Shown here in pieces: positions 44,941-55,312 of a DNA stretch of 64,000 bases. The translations under genes were made by a program, and so were the position numbers. Location: the NCBI RefSeq assembly GCF_029541745.1, contig NZ_CP089746.1, forward strand, positions 2,108,001 to 2,172,000, in the 5' to 3' direction. This DNA comes from Streptomyces sp. LX-29. GTDB lineage: Bacteria; Actinomycetota; Actinomycetes; Streptomycetales; Streptomycetaceae. The first letter of the stretch is position 1, and every line of letters begins with the position of its first letter. The notes below the pieces were generated by a model. It worked only from the letters and a program-made list of their open reading frames with translations. It was not told where the DNA came from and made no database searches.

Positions 44941-45567
44941 GCTCCGTCGGTCCGCACGGTCGCCCGCCTTCCCCGGGGTAGCCCCGGAGGACCGCGGCGC
45001 GCTGTCGGTGGCATCCGGCCCCTCCGGGCTCCCCCTCCTCTCCCGGATGCCCGGCGAGCCAAGGCACCTGGGCGGTGTGGGCGCCGTCCGGTGTCGACGC
45101 GTTCGCCGACGGCCGGCCGACGGCGAGGCACCGCCCCGCGCCACACGCGGTGTCCCGCGGTGTCCCGCGGTCCCGGTTGGCCGAGGCCCGCGACGCCTGC
45201 CGGCGGTGCGCACCGATGGCGGGCCCACGCTGGTTCCCCGACGGGGCCGCCGCTCCCCCGCGAGGCCAGGCCCGAGAGACCGTGTCCAAAAGCCCCCCAT
45301 CCCCGGCGTGACGGCTCCCGGCGGGAAGCTGTCGCCGGCCATTCGCCCCCGGCCTCGGCTCGCCCTGTCGGCCGCCGCGCGGCCCGCCCGATGGCCGGAC
45401 CCACGCGGCGGCCGGCGCCGGCGACCGGTGGTCCCGCCCCCCCCTGCCGGGACCTCCCACGAGCCGCCGGCCGTCCGGCCCCGGGTCGCCCGACCCCGAC
45501 GGGCGATCCGACGGGCCGAGGTACAGGCCCCGTGGACCGGGGCCACTCGGCCGTCTGAGAGGGCCGG

Positions 45568-45730
45568 TCACGGTAGGCCCACGCACCGGCCCCGCGGGAC
45601 CCCGACCGGGAGGCCGCCGACCGGAAGGCCGCACGCCCCGCCAGACCGATCACGGTAGGCGCCGCGCACCGGCCCCGCGGGACCCCGACCGGGAGGCCGC
45701 CGACCAGAGGGCGGCACGCCCCGCCAGACA
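45568..45730. repeat. Tandem duplication of an ~82-bp unit
   Basis: Copies at 45568-45649 and 45650-45730 both begin TCACGGTAGG and both contain GGACCCCGACCGGGAGGCC and end near GCACGCCCCGCCAGAC. A few substitutions separate them. It lies in the same non-coding block, about 120 bp from the glnK stop. Confidence 0.85.
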
Positions 45731-45847
45731 TCCACCACGGACCCCCGGCCCGCCGGAGCCCCTGCCACCGAGCCACCGGCCCTCCGGAACTCACGGGCGG
45801 CCGGACCGGGCCCGGTCGGCCCGGTCGGGCCCGCTCACGTGGGGCGG

Positions 45848-47466
<1,619 letters not shown>

Positions 47467-47552
47467 TGTCGACGTCTCCCTCGAAGCGGCGGCCCGTGCG
47501 GGATGTGGAGAAAGGGATGGGCCGGTTTTCGCCATGAGGTTGGCGCAGGGCG

Positions 47553-47590
47553 GTTTCAGTCGATGCCCGACGGTGTTTCGCGGCAGTGAC
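47553..47590 (-). promoter_or_regulatory. GlnR-type operator upstream of amtB
   Basis: On the minus strand the order is GTCAC-n6-GAAAC-n6-GGGCA-n6-GAAAC, from 47590 down to 47553. This matches the known Streptomyces GlnR pattern of alternating gTnAc and GaAAc half-sites at 22-bp period: the first pair is perfect and the second gTnAc half-site is weak. GlnR is the global nitrogen regulator that activates amtB-glnK-glnD in S. coelicolor, so the site fits its place. Confidence 0.8.
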
Positions 47591-47621
47591 GAAGGCGCAC
47601 GGCGTGTTACGCCCGCGTGAA

Positions 47622-47637
47622 CCCGCCGTATGGCGGG
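47622..47637 (-). terminator. Short hairpin after nsdA
   Basis: 6-bp inverted repeat, CCCGCC at 47622-47627 and GGCGGG at 47632-47637, 31 bp after the nsdA stop. Weak, and close to the amtB regulatory region. Confidence 0.4.
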
Positions 47638-47667
47638 CGGGCTCGCCCGGTGGCTGAAAGCGGTCGG

Positions 47668-49155
47668 TCAGACCGCGCGGGCCGCGCCCTCGCCGGAGTC
47701 GGGCAGCTGGACCATGAGCTGCTCGTGCAGCTGCGCCACCGCGGGCACGTCGCCGAAGTCCCGCACGGCGGTGTCCACCGTCTTGCGGAGCCGGTTGTTC
47801 ACCCGCTCCGAGCGCACCCGCTTGGCGAAGGGCAGCGCCTTCTCGGCGAGCTGCGCGGACTGCTCCGGCTCGCGCTGGAGCAGATGGACGGTGGCCATGC
47901 CGATCAGATTGAGGGCGTACGACCGGGTGTGCCCGTCCTCCTGCTCGGCCTCCTTGGCGAACAGCTCCACGGCCCTGCGCATGTACGGGGTGGCGCGCTC
48001 GGCGTAGGTGGGGCTTCGCCCGGCCACATAGGCCAGGTCGCGGTAGGAGTGGGCGTTCTCCGCGTTGAGCTCGGCCTCGGAGAAGAACCGGATCCAGTCC
48101 GGGTCGCCGTCGCCCCGGGCGCAGTCGCTGAAGGCGTCCTCGGCCAGCCGCACCGCGCGGTGGCACTTGTTGGGCTGGCCCATATTGGCGTAGGCCCGCG
48201 CCTCCATCGCATACAGCATGGCCTGGGTGCGCGGGGTGGCGCTCTGCTGGCTGCCGTACTGCGCCAGGTGGATCAGCTCCAGGGCGTCGTCCGGGCGCCC
48301 CAGGTGGATCATCTGTCGGCTCATGCTGGAGAGGATGTACGACCCCAGGGGCCGATCACCGGCCTCCTTGGCGGCGTGCAGCGCGAGCACGAAGTACTTC
48401 TGGGCGGTGGGGTGCATCCCGATGTCGTAGCTCATCCACCCGGCCAGCTCGGCGAGCTCGGCGGCGACGGTGAACAGCCGCTTCCCGCTGGCCTCCGAGT
48501 GGTTCTCCTGGAGCAGGTCGGTGACCTCGTGCAGCTGGCCGACGACGGCCTTGCGGCGCAGCCCGCCGCCGCACTGGGCGTCCCACTTGCGGAACATGAC
48601 CGCGGTGGCCTCCAACAGCTCGAGCTCCGGCCTGGAGAGCCGGGACGGCCGGCGCGAGCGGTCGCCGTCGGACTGCGGCGGCTGCCCGCCGGCCGGCAGC
48701 GGGGTGAGCCACCGCTGCATCGGCTCGATCAGGGCGGGGCCGGCGGCCAGCGCCAGCGAGGTGCCGAGGAAGCCCCGACGGGCGAGCATCAGATCGCTGC
48801 GCGAGAACTCGCTGAGCAGCGAGACCGTCTGCGGGCCGGCCCAGGGCAGGTCGACGCCGGAGACCGAGGGCGACTGGTGCACCGGGCGCAGTCCCAGGTC
48901 CTCGACGCCCACCACGCATCCGAAGCGCTCCGAGAAGAGCTCGGAGAGGATCCGCGGGATCGGCTCGCGCGGCTGCTCGCCGTCCAGCCAGCGCCGCACC
49001 CGGGAGGTGTCGGTGCTGATGTGGTGCGCGCCGATCTGCCGCGCCCTGCGGTTCACCTGGCGCGCCAGCTCGCCCTTGGACCAGCCGCTGCGCACGAACC
49101 ACGATCCCAGCTGCTCGTTGGGGCGCTTGTCAGCGCTTCCGCCGGTGCCGCTCAC
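47668..49155 (-). CDS. nsdA: NsdA, negative regulator of sporulation and antibiotic production
   Basis: From GTG 49155 (MSGTGGSADKRPNE) the product is 495 residues; an upstream ATG at 49194 would add 13. The N-terminal 90 residues (SWFVRSGWSKGELARQVNRRARQIGAHH, TDTSRVRRWLDGEQPREPIPRILSELFSERFG) form an XRE-like DNA-binding part. The C-terminal two thirds are TPR-like helices (YFVLALHAAKEAGD, DDALELIHLAQYG, MEARAYANMGQPNK, AVELFAKEAEQEDGHTRSYALNLIGMATVHLLQ). In S. coelicolor NsdA lies between amtB-glnK-glnD and ftsY, as here, and its loss raises actinorhodin and CDA production and speeds sporulation. Function is transferred from that homologue. Confidence 0.88.
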   Translation of the reverse strand: MSGTGGSADKRPNEQLGSWFVRSGWSKGELARQVNRRARQIGAHHISTDTSRVRRWLDGEQPREPIPRILSELFSERFGCVVGVEDLGLRPVHQSPSVSGVDLPWAGPQTVSLLSEFSRSDLMLARRGFLGTSLALAAGPALIEPMQRWLTPLPAGGQPPQSDGDRSRRPSRLSRPELELLEATAVMFRKWDAQCGGGLRRKAVVGQLHEVTDLLQENHSEASGKRLFTVAAELAELAGWMSYDIGMHPTAQKYFVLALHAAKEAGDRPLGSYILSSMSRQMIHLGRPDDALELIHLAQYGSQQSATPRTQAMLYAMEARAYANMGQPNKCHRAVRLAEDAFSDCARGDGDPDWIRFFSEAELNAENAHSYRDLAYVAGRSPTYAERATPYMRRAVELFAKEAEQEDGHTRSYALNLIGMATVHLLQREPEQSAQLAEKALPFAKRVRSERVNNRLRKTVDTAVRDFGDVPAVAQLHEQLMVQLPDSGEGAARAV

Positions 49156-49598
49156 AGGAAGGCCCCCATCCCACGAAACCTTTCGAACCGCCATCAGAAT
49201 GCCGTCGTCGGAGCCCAGTCGGCCTCTTGGAGGAGGACCGTAACGCGCCGAACGAGCCACTCCGGACGGGCCGCCGTGTCATCGGCATACCCCGCGGCGG
49301 GCGAAGACACCCAGGGCTCATGCACCGAAAGTAATCCTACGATCACGCTCCTGGCGAGGCCGTTTACTTAAACGCCACCATTCGCCACCCCTTCGACTGA
49401 ACTGCTGCGCGGCTTCGCGCGATTCACTTGACTCAGGACGATCAGGCAGTGGGTGCGACGGCGCACACAGGGGCGCAAGCGGCGCTGCACGCCACCGCGC
49501 CTCGCCTCCGTGCGCTGCCGCCACGCCCGACGGCGACACCATGTGAGCGCGAGACTCCGGGTCGTAACCATCGATGAGCGCGACCCGTTGGAGGGGGC

Positions 49599-50285
49599 AT
49601 GGGCTTCACGATCGGCGGCATCCGGGACCACCGGAACAAGGGGGCCGGCCCACGGCGCCGCGGCCGCACGCCCGAGTGCACCACGGTGGCGGAGTACACC
49701 GGGCTGTGGGGCTGGGACGTGGTGCCCGGAGCCCGCGCGGCCGTCCGCGGCTCGGGCGGCAGGGCGGAGTGCTCCTGCGGCGCGGCCGGATGCCCGGCAC
49801 CGGGCGCACACCCGCTCTCCTTCGCCCCGACGGTGCCCGCCGGGGCCACCCTCGACGACGCCGCGGCGGCATGGGGCGAGGTGCCCGGAGCCGCCGTGCT
49901 GCTCCCGGTGGGCGGCGCCTTCGACGTCCTGGACGTCGCCGAGCAGGCCGGCCAGCACGCCCTGGTACGACTCGAGCGGATGGGCCTGCCACTGGGCCCG
50001 GTGGCCGCCACCCCGCACGGGCGGGCGCAGTTCTTCGTCGCCCCGGGTGCCGCCGCCGAGTTGCCGCGGCTGCTCTACCGGATGGGTTGGGACGACGCGG
50101 ACCTCGATCTGCGCTGCCTGGGCCCCGGCGACCACGTCACCGCCCCGCCCTCCGACCTCGGCGGGCTCGGCCCGGTCCGCTGGCTGCGCCCGCCGACGCT
50201 GGAGACGGCCGGCCGGCCGCCGGAGGCCCGGCTGCTGCTGGGGACGCTGGCGTACGCCTGCAACCGCGCCCCCTTCTGCGGCTGA
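49599..50285 (+). CDS. Bifunctional DNA primase/polymerase (Prim-Pol) N-terminal domain-like protein
   Basis: The 228-residue protein contains a Prim-Pol-like beginning (AAEYTGLWGWDVVPGARA; a Cys/Gly-rich CSCGAAGCPAPGAHP) and a later section CLGPGDHVTAPPSDLGGLGPVRW. That order matches the N-terminal domain family of bifunctional primase/polymerases, common as small proteins in Streptomyces. The short length, with no C-terminal helicase domain, suggests a degraded or specialised function. ATG 49599 has GGAGGGGG before it. It is divergent from nsdA. Catalytic acidic residues are not obvious to me, so activity is doubtful. The roughly 440-bp gap from the nsdA start holds promoters only. Confidence 0.7.
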   Translation: MGFTIGGIRDHRNKGAGPRRRGRTPECTTVAEYTGLWGWDVVPGARAAVRGSGGRAECSCGAAGCPAPGAHPLSFAPTVPAGATLDDAAAAWGEVPGAAVLLPVGGAFDVLDVAEQAGQHALVRLERMGLPLGPVAATPHGRAQFFVAPGAAAELPRLLYRMGWDDADLDLRCLGPGDHVTAPPSDLGGLGPVRWLRPPTLETAGRPPEARLLLGTLAYACNRAPFCG

Positions 50286-50585
50286 GCGACCGGCCGCGGC
50301 CGAGCCGCCCCCGGGGGAACCACCCGCCCGGACCTCCTGGGCAGACGCCGCACGCCCGGGTCGGCACACACCCAGGACCCAGGGGAAGACGCGCGCGCCC
50401 AGAAGCCCTGGGGACTCGCTCGCCCACGGGACCGGGTAAGGCCACACGCCGGAGGCTGGGGAAGGGCCACACGCCCGGAAGGCTCGGGGGAAGGGCAGCA
50501 ACACGCCCAGGGGATCGTGGCAGGCCACACGTCCGGGGCCCGGGGAACAAGGCCACACCCTGAGAGACGACGCCGGGAGAAACGG
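50286..50585. repeat. Non-coding stretch with scattered GCCACACGCCCGG-type repeats
   Basis: About 300 bp without a gene. A short unit resembling GGCCACACG(C)CCGG followed by a run of G/A recurs near 50441, 50466, 50524 and 50552 at uneven spacing. I see no coding signal. It ends in a strong terminator hairpin shared by the convergent ftsY. Confidence 0.5.
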
Positions 50586-50621
50586 ACGGGCCCGCCGACT
50601 CGCTGGAGTCGGCGGGCCCGT
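50586..50621. terminator. Bidirectional hairpin terminator between the Prim-Pol-like gene and ftsY
   Basis: Perfect 16-bp inverted repeat, arms 50586-50601 and 50606-50621, with loop GCTG. It lies 44 bp after the ftsY stop and 300 bp after the Prim-Pol stop, so it serves the convergent pair. Confidence 0.8.
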
Positions 50622-50664
50622 GGTGCGGACCGTGGCGCGGGCGCCGCGGCGTCGCTCGGTCGGA

Positions 50665-51903
50665 TCAGTCCCCGTTGCCGATCAGGGCGTCGACGAACGC
50701 CTCCGGCTCGAAGGGGGCCAGGTCGTCCGCGCCCTCGCCCAGGCCGACCAGCTTGACCGGGACGCTCAGCTCACGCTGGACGGCGATCACGATGCCGCCC
50801 TTGGCGGTGCCGTCCAGCTTGGTGAGGACGATGCCGGTGATGTCCACGACCTCGGCGAAGACCCGCGCCTGCACCAGGCCGTTCTGACCCGTGGTGGCGT
50901 CGAGGACGAGCAGCACCTCGTCCACCTCGCCGTGCTTCTCCACGACCCGCTTGACCTTGCCCAGCTCGTCCATGAGCCCGGTCTTGGTGTGCAGTCGGCC
51001 GGCGGTGTCGACGAGGACGACGTCCGCGCCCTCGGCGATGCCCTCCTTGACCGCGTCGAAGGCGATGGACGCGGGGTCGCCGCCCTCGGGGCCGCGGACG
51101 GTGCGGGCACCGACCCGCTCGCCCCAGGTCTGCAGCTGGTCGGCGGCGGCGGCGCGGAAGGTGTCGGCGGCGCCGAGGACGACGGACTTGCCGTCGGCGA
51201 CCAGCACCCGGGCCAGCTTGCCGGTGGTGGTGGTCTTGCCGGTGCCGTTGACGCCGACGACCAGGACGACGCCCGGCTTCTCCCGGCCGTCCTCGGTCAT
51301 GCCGCTCTCGGTGTGCACGGAGCGATCGGCTTCGGTGCCGATGAGCAGCAGCAGCTCCTCGCGCAGCAGGCCGCGCAGCTCCTCGGGGGTGCGGGTGCCG
51401 AGCACCTTGACCCGCTCGCGCAGCCGGTCGACGAGCTCCTGAGTGGGCTTCACGCCGACGTCGGCGGTCAGCAGCGTGTCCTCGATCTCCTCCCAGGTGT
51501 CCTCGTCGAGGTGCTCACGGGACAGCAGCGTCAGCAGACCCTTGCCCAGGGAGTTCTGGGAGCGGGACAGCCGGGCGCGCAGCCGCACCAGGCGACCGGC
51601 GGTGGGCTCGGGGACCTCGATGGCGGGGGCGGCCGGCAGGGCCTCCTCCGGTGCGACCTCGGTCGGCGCCGGAGCCTCGGGCTCGGCGACCGGGAGGTCG
51701 ACCTCCTCGATGGTGCGGCGCGGTTCGGCGCGTGGGGTTTCGGCCTCCTCGCCGACGTGCGGCTCGGCGGGCGGCGCGGTGACGGACGGGCTGCTCGGCG
51801 GGGCCGGGGGCAGCTGCCGCTTCTTGCGGCCGCTGACGACGAGCCCGCTGATCGCGGCGAGCGCGACCACAGCGATGACTACGGCAAGGATGACGAATTC
51901 CAT
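50665..51903 (-). CDS. ftsY: Signal recognition particle receptor FtsY
   Basis: The 412-residue protein starts with a hydrophobic segment, [23 protein letters not shown], which anchors it to the membrane as in other actinobacteria. A Pro/Glu-rich linker follows (about 30-105). The NG domain then shows [23 protein letters not shown] (P-loop), [49 protein letters not shown] and [11 protein letters not shown]. It docks Ffh-ribosome complexes at the translocon. It is monocistronic, ending at a strong terminator. Confidence 0.97.
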   Translation of the reverse strand: MEFVILAVVIAVVALAAISGLVVSGRKKRQLPPAPPSSPSVTAPPAEPHVGEEAETPRAEPRRTIEEVDLPVAEPEAPAPTEVAPEEALPAAPAIEVPEPTAGRLVRLRARLSRSQNSLGKGLLTLLSREHLDEDTWEEIEDTLLTADVGVKPTQELVDRLRERVKVLGTRTPEELRGLLREELLLLIGTEADRSVHTESGMTEDGREKPGVVLVVGVNGTGKTTTTGKLARVLVADGKSVVLGAADTFRAAAADQLQTWGERVGARTVRGPEGGDPASIAFDAVKEGIAEGADVVLVDTAGRLHTKTGLMDELGKVKRVVEKHGEVDEVLLVLDATTGQNGLVQARVFAEVVDITGIVLTKLDGTAKGGIVIAVQRELSVPVKLVGLGEGADDLAPFEPEAFVDALIGNGD

Positions 51904-52098
51904 AACGCACCCAGTATCAACCACGCCTCCCGCGGAACAGCCCCTGCCGTCGGGATCGAGGACCAAAGGCTCTAATCAGGCGAAGTCGGAGCAAACTACG
52001 ATGGCGACGCGGGACGCGACGCGCGTAGAGTCCCTTGCGTCCCCCATCCATCTCGGCTTCCCGCCCCACGACCATCTCGTACGGAGCGCTCCAACCCC

Positions 52099-53604
52099 AT
52101 GGAAAACATGGCTCATACGGACAGCCTGGACAACGACGTCACCGCGTCCTCCGCCACCGCGGAGGCGGGCGCCGTCGAGACCAGAGGCATCGAACCGGTG
52201 CCGGAGAGCGAGCGACAAGGCCGGGCGCGGGAGCTCTTCCCGACCTGGGTCGCGGCCAACATCAGCGTGCTGCTGCTCACCATGGGCGCCGGTCTGGTGG
52301 TCTTCAACGGTCTGAACATCTGGCAGGTGCTGATCGTCGGCGCCTGCGCCTCCGCCGTCTCGTACGGCATGGTCGGTCTGGTGTCGATCGCCGGCAAGTG
52401 GGGCGGCGCCCCCGGGCTGCTACTGTCGCGCGCCACCTTCGGCGTCCGGGGCAACTACTTCCCCGGCATGATCCTCTGGATAGCCCGCTTCGGCTGGGAG
52501 ACGATCAACGCCGTCACCGGCGCGTACGCCCTGCTGACCGTCCTGCGGCTGCTGTTCGGCATCGAGTCCAGCACCCCGCTGATCGTCGTCACCCTCTTCG
52601 CCTTCGTCGCCTGCACCTTCCTGGTGAGCGGCATGGGCCGCAAGGTGCTGGCAGTGTGTAACACCTGGTCGACCTATCTCTTCGGCGCGTTCAGCGTGCT
52701 GGTCCTCGGCTATCTGGTCTGGAAGATCGACTGGGACCAGATCTTCTCCCGTCCGGCCGGCTCCACCGCCATGCTGATCGCGGGCATCGGCACCATCGCG
52801 GCCGGCGGCATCAGCTGGGTGCCCTCGGGTCCCGACTTCACCCGCTACCTGCCCGGCCGCACCTCCAGCCGGGCGATCGTCGGCACCACGGTGTCGGGCG
52901 CGGCCATCGTGGTCGTCCCGATGGTGCTGATGGGCGCGGTCATGGCCGCCGCCCAGCCGGACCTGGCCTCGGCGCCGGACCCGGTCTCCTTCCTGGGTGA
53001 CGTGCTGCCGACCTGGCTGGCCGTGCCGTACCTGATCACCGCGCTGGTCGGCATGCTGCTGATCAACAGCCTGTCGATGTACTCCGCCGGGTTCACCGCC
53101 CAGACGATGGGCGTGAAGCTCCCGCGCGCCCTGGCCGTCAGCGTCAACGCCGTCATCAGCCTGGTCGGCGGTCTGATCCTGATGCTGGTCGCCAAGAGCT
53201 TCCTCTCCTCCTTCATCGCCTTCCTGACCCTGCTCGCGGTCTCCTTCTCCGCCTGGATCGGCGTCTTCGGCGTCGACATGCTGCGGCGCCGCGACCGCGC
53301 GGTGAAGTACGACCCGGAGGGTCTGATGGACACCGGGCGCGGCAGCCGCTACTGGTACGCGGGCGGCTTCTGCTGGCAGGCGATGACCGCCTGGGGGCTG
53401 GCCCTGGGCTTCGGCCTCTGCTTCACCAAGGTCGACTGGTTCACCGGGCCGCTGGCCACCACCTGGATCGGCCGCAACGGTCTGGGCTGGGCCGTGACGA
53501 TCCTGGTCTCCGCGGCGCTCTACGCGGTGCTGCCGGCCGCCCGGGAGGGCGTGGACGCCCCGGAGCGGGCCGAGGCCGAGCGCGAGACGGTGTCCGCGGG
53601 CTGA
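52099..53604 (+). CDS. NCS1-family purine/cytosine permease
   Basis: The 501-residue protein has about twelve membrane segments and the cytosine/purine/allantoin permease pattern. Examples are LFPTWVAANISVLLLTMGAGL, GGAPGLLLSRATFGVRGNYFPGMILWIARFGWETINAV, GFTAQTMGVKLPRALAVSVN and WQAMTAWGLALGFGLCF. It is homologous to CodB-type Na+/H+ symporters that import cytosine or purines; the exact base is not deducible. The region 51904-52098 upstream is its promoter area. It ends before a strong bidirectional terminator. Confidence 0.85.
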   Translation: MENMAHTDSLDNDVTASSATAEAGAVETRGIEPVPESERQGRARELFPTWVAANISVLLLTMGAGLVVFNGLNIWQVLIVGACASAVSYGMVGLVSIAGKWGGAPGLLLSRATFGVRGNYFPGMILWIARFGWETINAVTGAYALLTVLRLLFGIESSTPLIVVTLFAFVACTFLVSGMGRKVLAVCNTWSTYLFGAFSVLVLGYLVWKIDWDQIFSRPAGSTAMLIAGIGTIAAGGISWVPSGPDFTRYLPGRTSSRAIVGTTVSGAAIVVVPMVLMGAVMAAAQPDLASAPDPVSFLGDVLPTWLAVPYLITALVGMLLINSLSMYSAGFTAQTMGVKLPRALAVSVNAVISLVGGLILMLVAKSFLSSFIAFLTLLAVSFSAWIGVFGVDMLRRRDRAVKYDPEGLMDTGRGSRYWYAGGFCWQAMTAWGLALGFGLCFTKVDWFTGPLATTWIGRNGLGWAVTILVSAALYAVLPAAREGVDAPERAEAERETVSAG

Positions 53605-53651
53605 TCCCGTCTGCCGCGGGCCGGTCCGACCCGCGGGGACGAGAAAGCGGA

Positions 53652-53698
53652 ACAAGCGACTGCCCCGGCTCACGGTGTGAGCCGGGGCAGTCGCTTGT
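53652..53698. terminator. Bidirectional hairpin terminator between the NCS1 permease and sugar permease genes
   Basis: Perfect 22-bp inverted repeat, arms 53652-53673 and 53677-53698, with loop GGT. It lies 48 bp after the NCS1 stop and 23 bp before the convergent sugar permease stop, so it can serve both. Confidence 0.85.
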
Positions 53699-53720
53699 GG
53701 AGATGAGGCTGGCGGGGGGG

Positions 53721-55148
53721 TTAGCCCATCTCCTCCAACGCCTTGCCCTTGGTCTCCGGCACCCACTTGAGGATGAACGGGACGGAGAGCGCGGCGAAGA
53801 CCGTGTACATCACGTACGTGCCCGAGAGGTTCCACTCCGACAGGCTCGGGAAGCTGGCGGTGATGGCCCAGTTGGCGACCCACTGGGCGGAGGCGGCGAC
53901 GCCCAGCGCGGCGGCGCGGATCTTGTTCGGGAACATCTCACCGAGCAGCACCCAGACCACCACACCCCAGGAGAGGGCGAAGAAGAGCACGAAGGCGTGC
54001 GCGGCGACCAGCGCGACGGTGCCCTCGGTGTCCGGCAGCACCACGTCGGCGCCGGCGCCGGTCTTGGCCGAGAAGGCCCAGGCGACCAGCGCGAGCGAGA
54101 CCGCCATGCCGACCGAGCCGATCAGCGCCAGCGGCTTCCGGCCGATGCGGTCGACGAAGATCATCGCGATCACGGTGCCGAGGATGTTGATGATCGACGT
54201 GGTGAACGAGTAGAAGAACGAGCTGCTCGGGTCGACGCCGACCGACTGCCACAGCGTGGAGGAGTAGTAGAAGGCGACGTTGATGCCGACGAGCTGCTGG
54301 AAGACGGAGAGGCCGATGCCGATCCAGACCACCGGAAGCAGTCCGGCGCGGCCGCCCATCAGGTCCTTGAAGGTCGACTTCTGCTCGCTGTCCATCGCCT
54401 GCTCGATCTCGGCGACACGGGCGTCGAGGTCGGTGCCGGCGCCCTCGACCTCGGCGAGCACCTCCTTGGCGCGCTCGGTCTTGCCGACCGAGATCAGGAA
54501 GCGGGGCGACTCCGGGATGGCGAAGGACAGCAGGCCGTAGAGCGCGGCCGGGACGACCATCACGCCGAGCATCCACTGCCAGGCCTCGATACCGGCGATC
54601 TCACCGCGCTGGTCGCCGTCGGCGAGGTTGAGGATGCCCCAGTTGACGAGCTGGGAGATGGCGATGCCGATGACGATCGCCGCCTGCTGGAAGGAGGCCA
54701 GCCGGCCACGGTACGCGGGCGGGGCCACCTCGGCGATGTAGGCCGGGCCGATGACGGAGGCCATGCCGATGCCGATGCCCCCGAGCACCCGCCACATGGC
54801 CAGGTCCCACAGCGAGAACGGCAGCGCGGAGCCGACCGCGCTGACGGTGAACAGCGCCGCCGCGATCTGCATGACGCGGATCCGGCCAATCCGGTCGGCC
54901 ATCCGGCCGGCGGTGGCGGCACCGACCGCGCAGCCGATCAGGGCGACGGCGATGACCTGGGCGAGCGCGGCGGAGCCGATCTCGTAGCGGTCACGGATCG
55001 CCTCGACCGCACCGTTGATCACGGCACTGTCGTAGCCGAAGAGGAAGCCACCCATCGCGGCGGCGGCGGTGATGAAGATGACATGGCCGAGGTGGTCCGG
55101 TTGGGCCTTGCGGCCCTCGGACGCCTGCGCCGTCGCGGTGCTGGTCAA
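53721..55148 (-). CDS. glcP1: Major facilitator sugar:H+ symporter, glucose permease GlcP-like
   Basis: The 475-residue transporter has twelve segments with the sugar-porter signatures: GFLFGYDSAVINGAVE, GRMADRIGRI (loop 2 RxGRR-type), PAYRGRLASFQQ, PESPRFL after helix 6, FQQLVGINVAFYYSS, VDRIGRKPLAL and VPETKGKALEE. Streptomyces glucose uptake is mediated by GlcP of this family, and gene position between an NCS1 permease and smc matches S. coelicolor glcP1 as I recall. A family of TTGAAG palindromes lies upstream. It ends at the bidirectional terminator. Substrate glucose is inferred from homology. Confidence 0.85.
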   Translation of the reverse strand: MTSTATAQASEGRKAQPDHLGHVIFITAAAAMGGFLFGYDSAVINGAVEAIRDRYEIGSAALAQVIAVALIGCAVGAATAGRMADRIGRIRVMQIAAALFTVSAVGSALPFSLWDLAMWRVLGGIGIGMASVIGPAYIAEVAPPAYRGRLASFQQAAIVIGIAISQLVNWGILNLADGDQRGEIAGIEAWQWMLGVMVVPAALYGLLSFAIPESPRFLISVGKTERAKEVLAEVEGAGTDLDARVAEIEQAMDSEQKSTFKDLMGGRAGLLPVVWIGIGLSVFQQLVGINVAFYYSSTLWQSVGVDPSSSFFYSFTTSIINILGTVIAMIFVDRIGRKPLALIGSVGMAVSLALVAWAFSAKTGAGADVVLPDTEGTVALVAAHAFVLFFALSWGVVVWVLLGEMFPNKIRAAALGVAASAQWVANWAITASFPSLSEWNLSGTYVMYTVFAALSVPFILKWVPETKGKALEEMG

Positions 55149-55179
55149 CGCTCACTCCTCTGGCCCGGCTGCGCTGCCG

Positions 55180-55295
55180 AACCTTGAAGGTAAAAACAAC
55201 GTTGCAGAGACTATGCCTTCAAGTTTCGAAGTCAATAGCGCGTGGCTAAGAAGTTATGCCGCAGCGCTCCCCGGCTTGACTTCAAGAATTGAAGA
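55180..55295 (-). promoter_or_regulatory. AT-rich regulatory region of glcP with three TTGAAG-type dyads
   Basis: Of the 164 bp between glcP and the smc stop, the central part is unusually AT-rich for this genome. It holds a perfect palindrome CTTCAA-GAA-TTGAAG at 55280-55294, a near-perfect CTTCAA-GTT-TCGAAG at 55217-55231 and a third dyad ACCTT-G-AAGGT with a TTGAAG half-site at 55181-55191. These are likely operators for a regulator of glucose permease expression. The identity of the regulator is not known from sequence. Confidence 0.55.
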
Positions 55296-55312
55296 GCTTT
55301 GGAAGATGATCT

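Larger units (their letters stand above)
44031..45847. repeat. 1.8-kb non-coding repeat block between glnD and glnK
   Basis: No gene is supported in this stretch. It contains a 10-bp array (44201-44320), a tandem duplication of about 306 bp (44326-44940), a degenerate third copy of part of that unit at about 44100-44200, an 82-bp duplication (45568-45730) and GC-rich filler. Frames stay open on both strands because of base composition and because 306 is divisible by three, so the long ORFs are artefacts. In other streptomycetes glnK and glnD are, as I recall, nearly adjacent. Confidence 0.75.
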
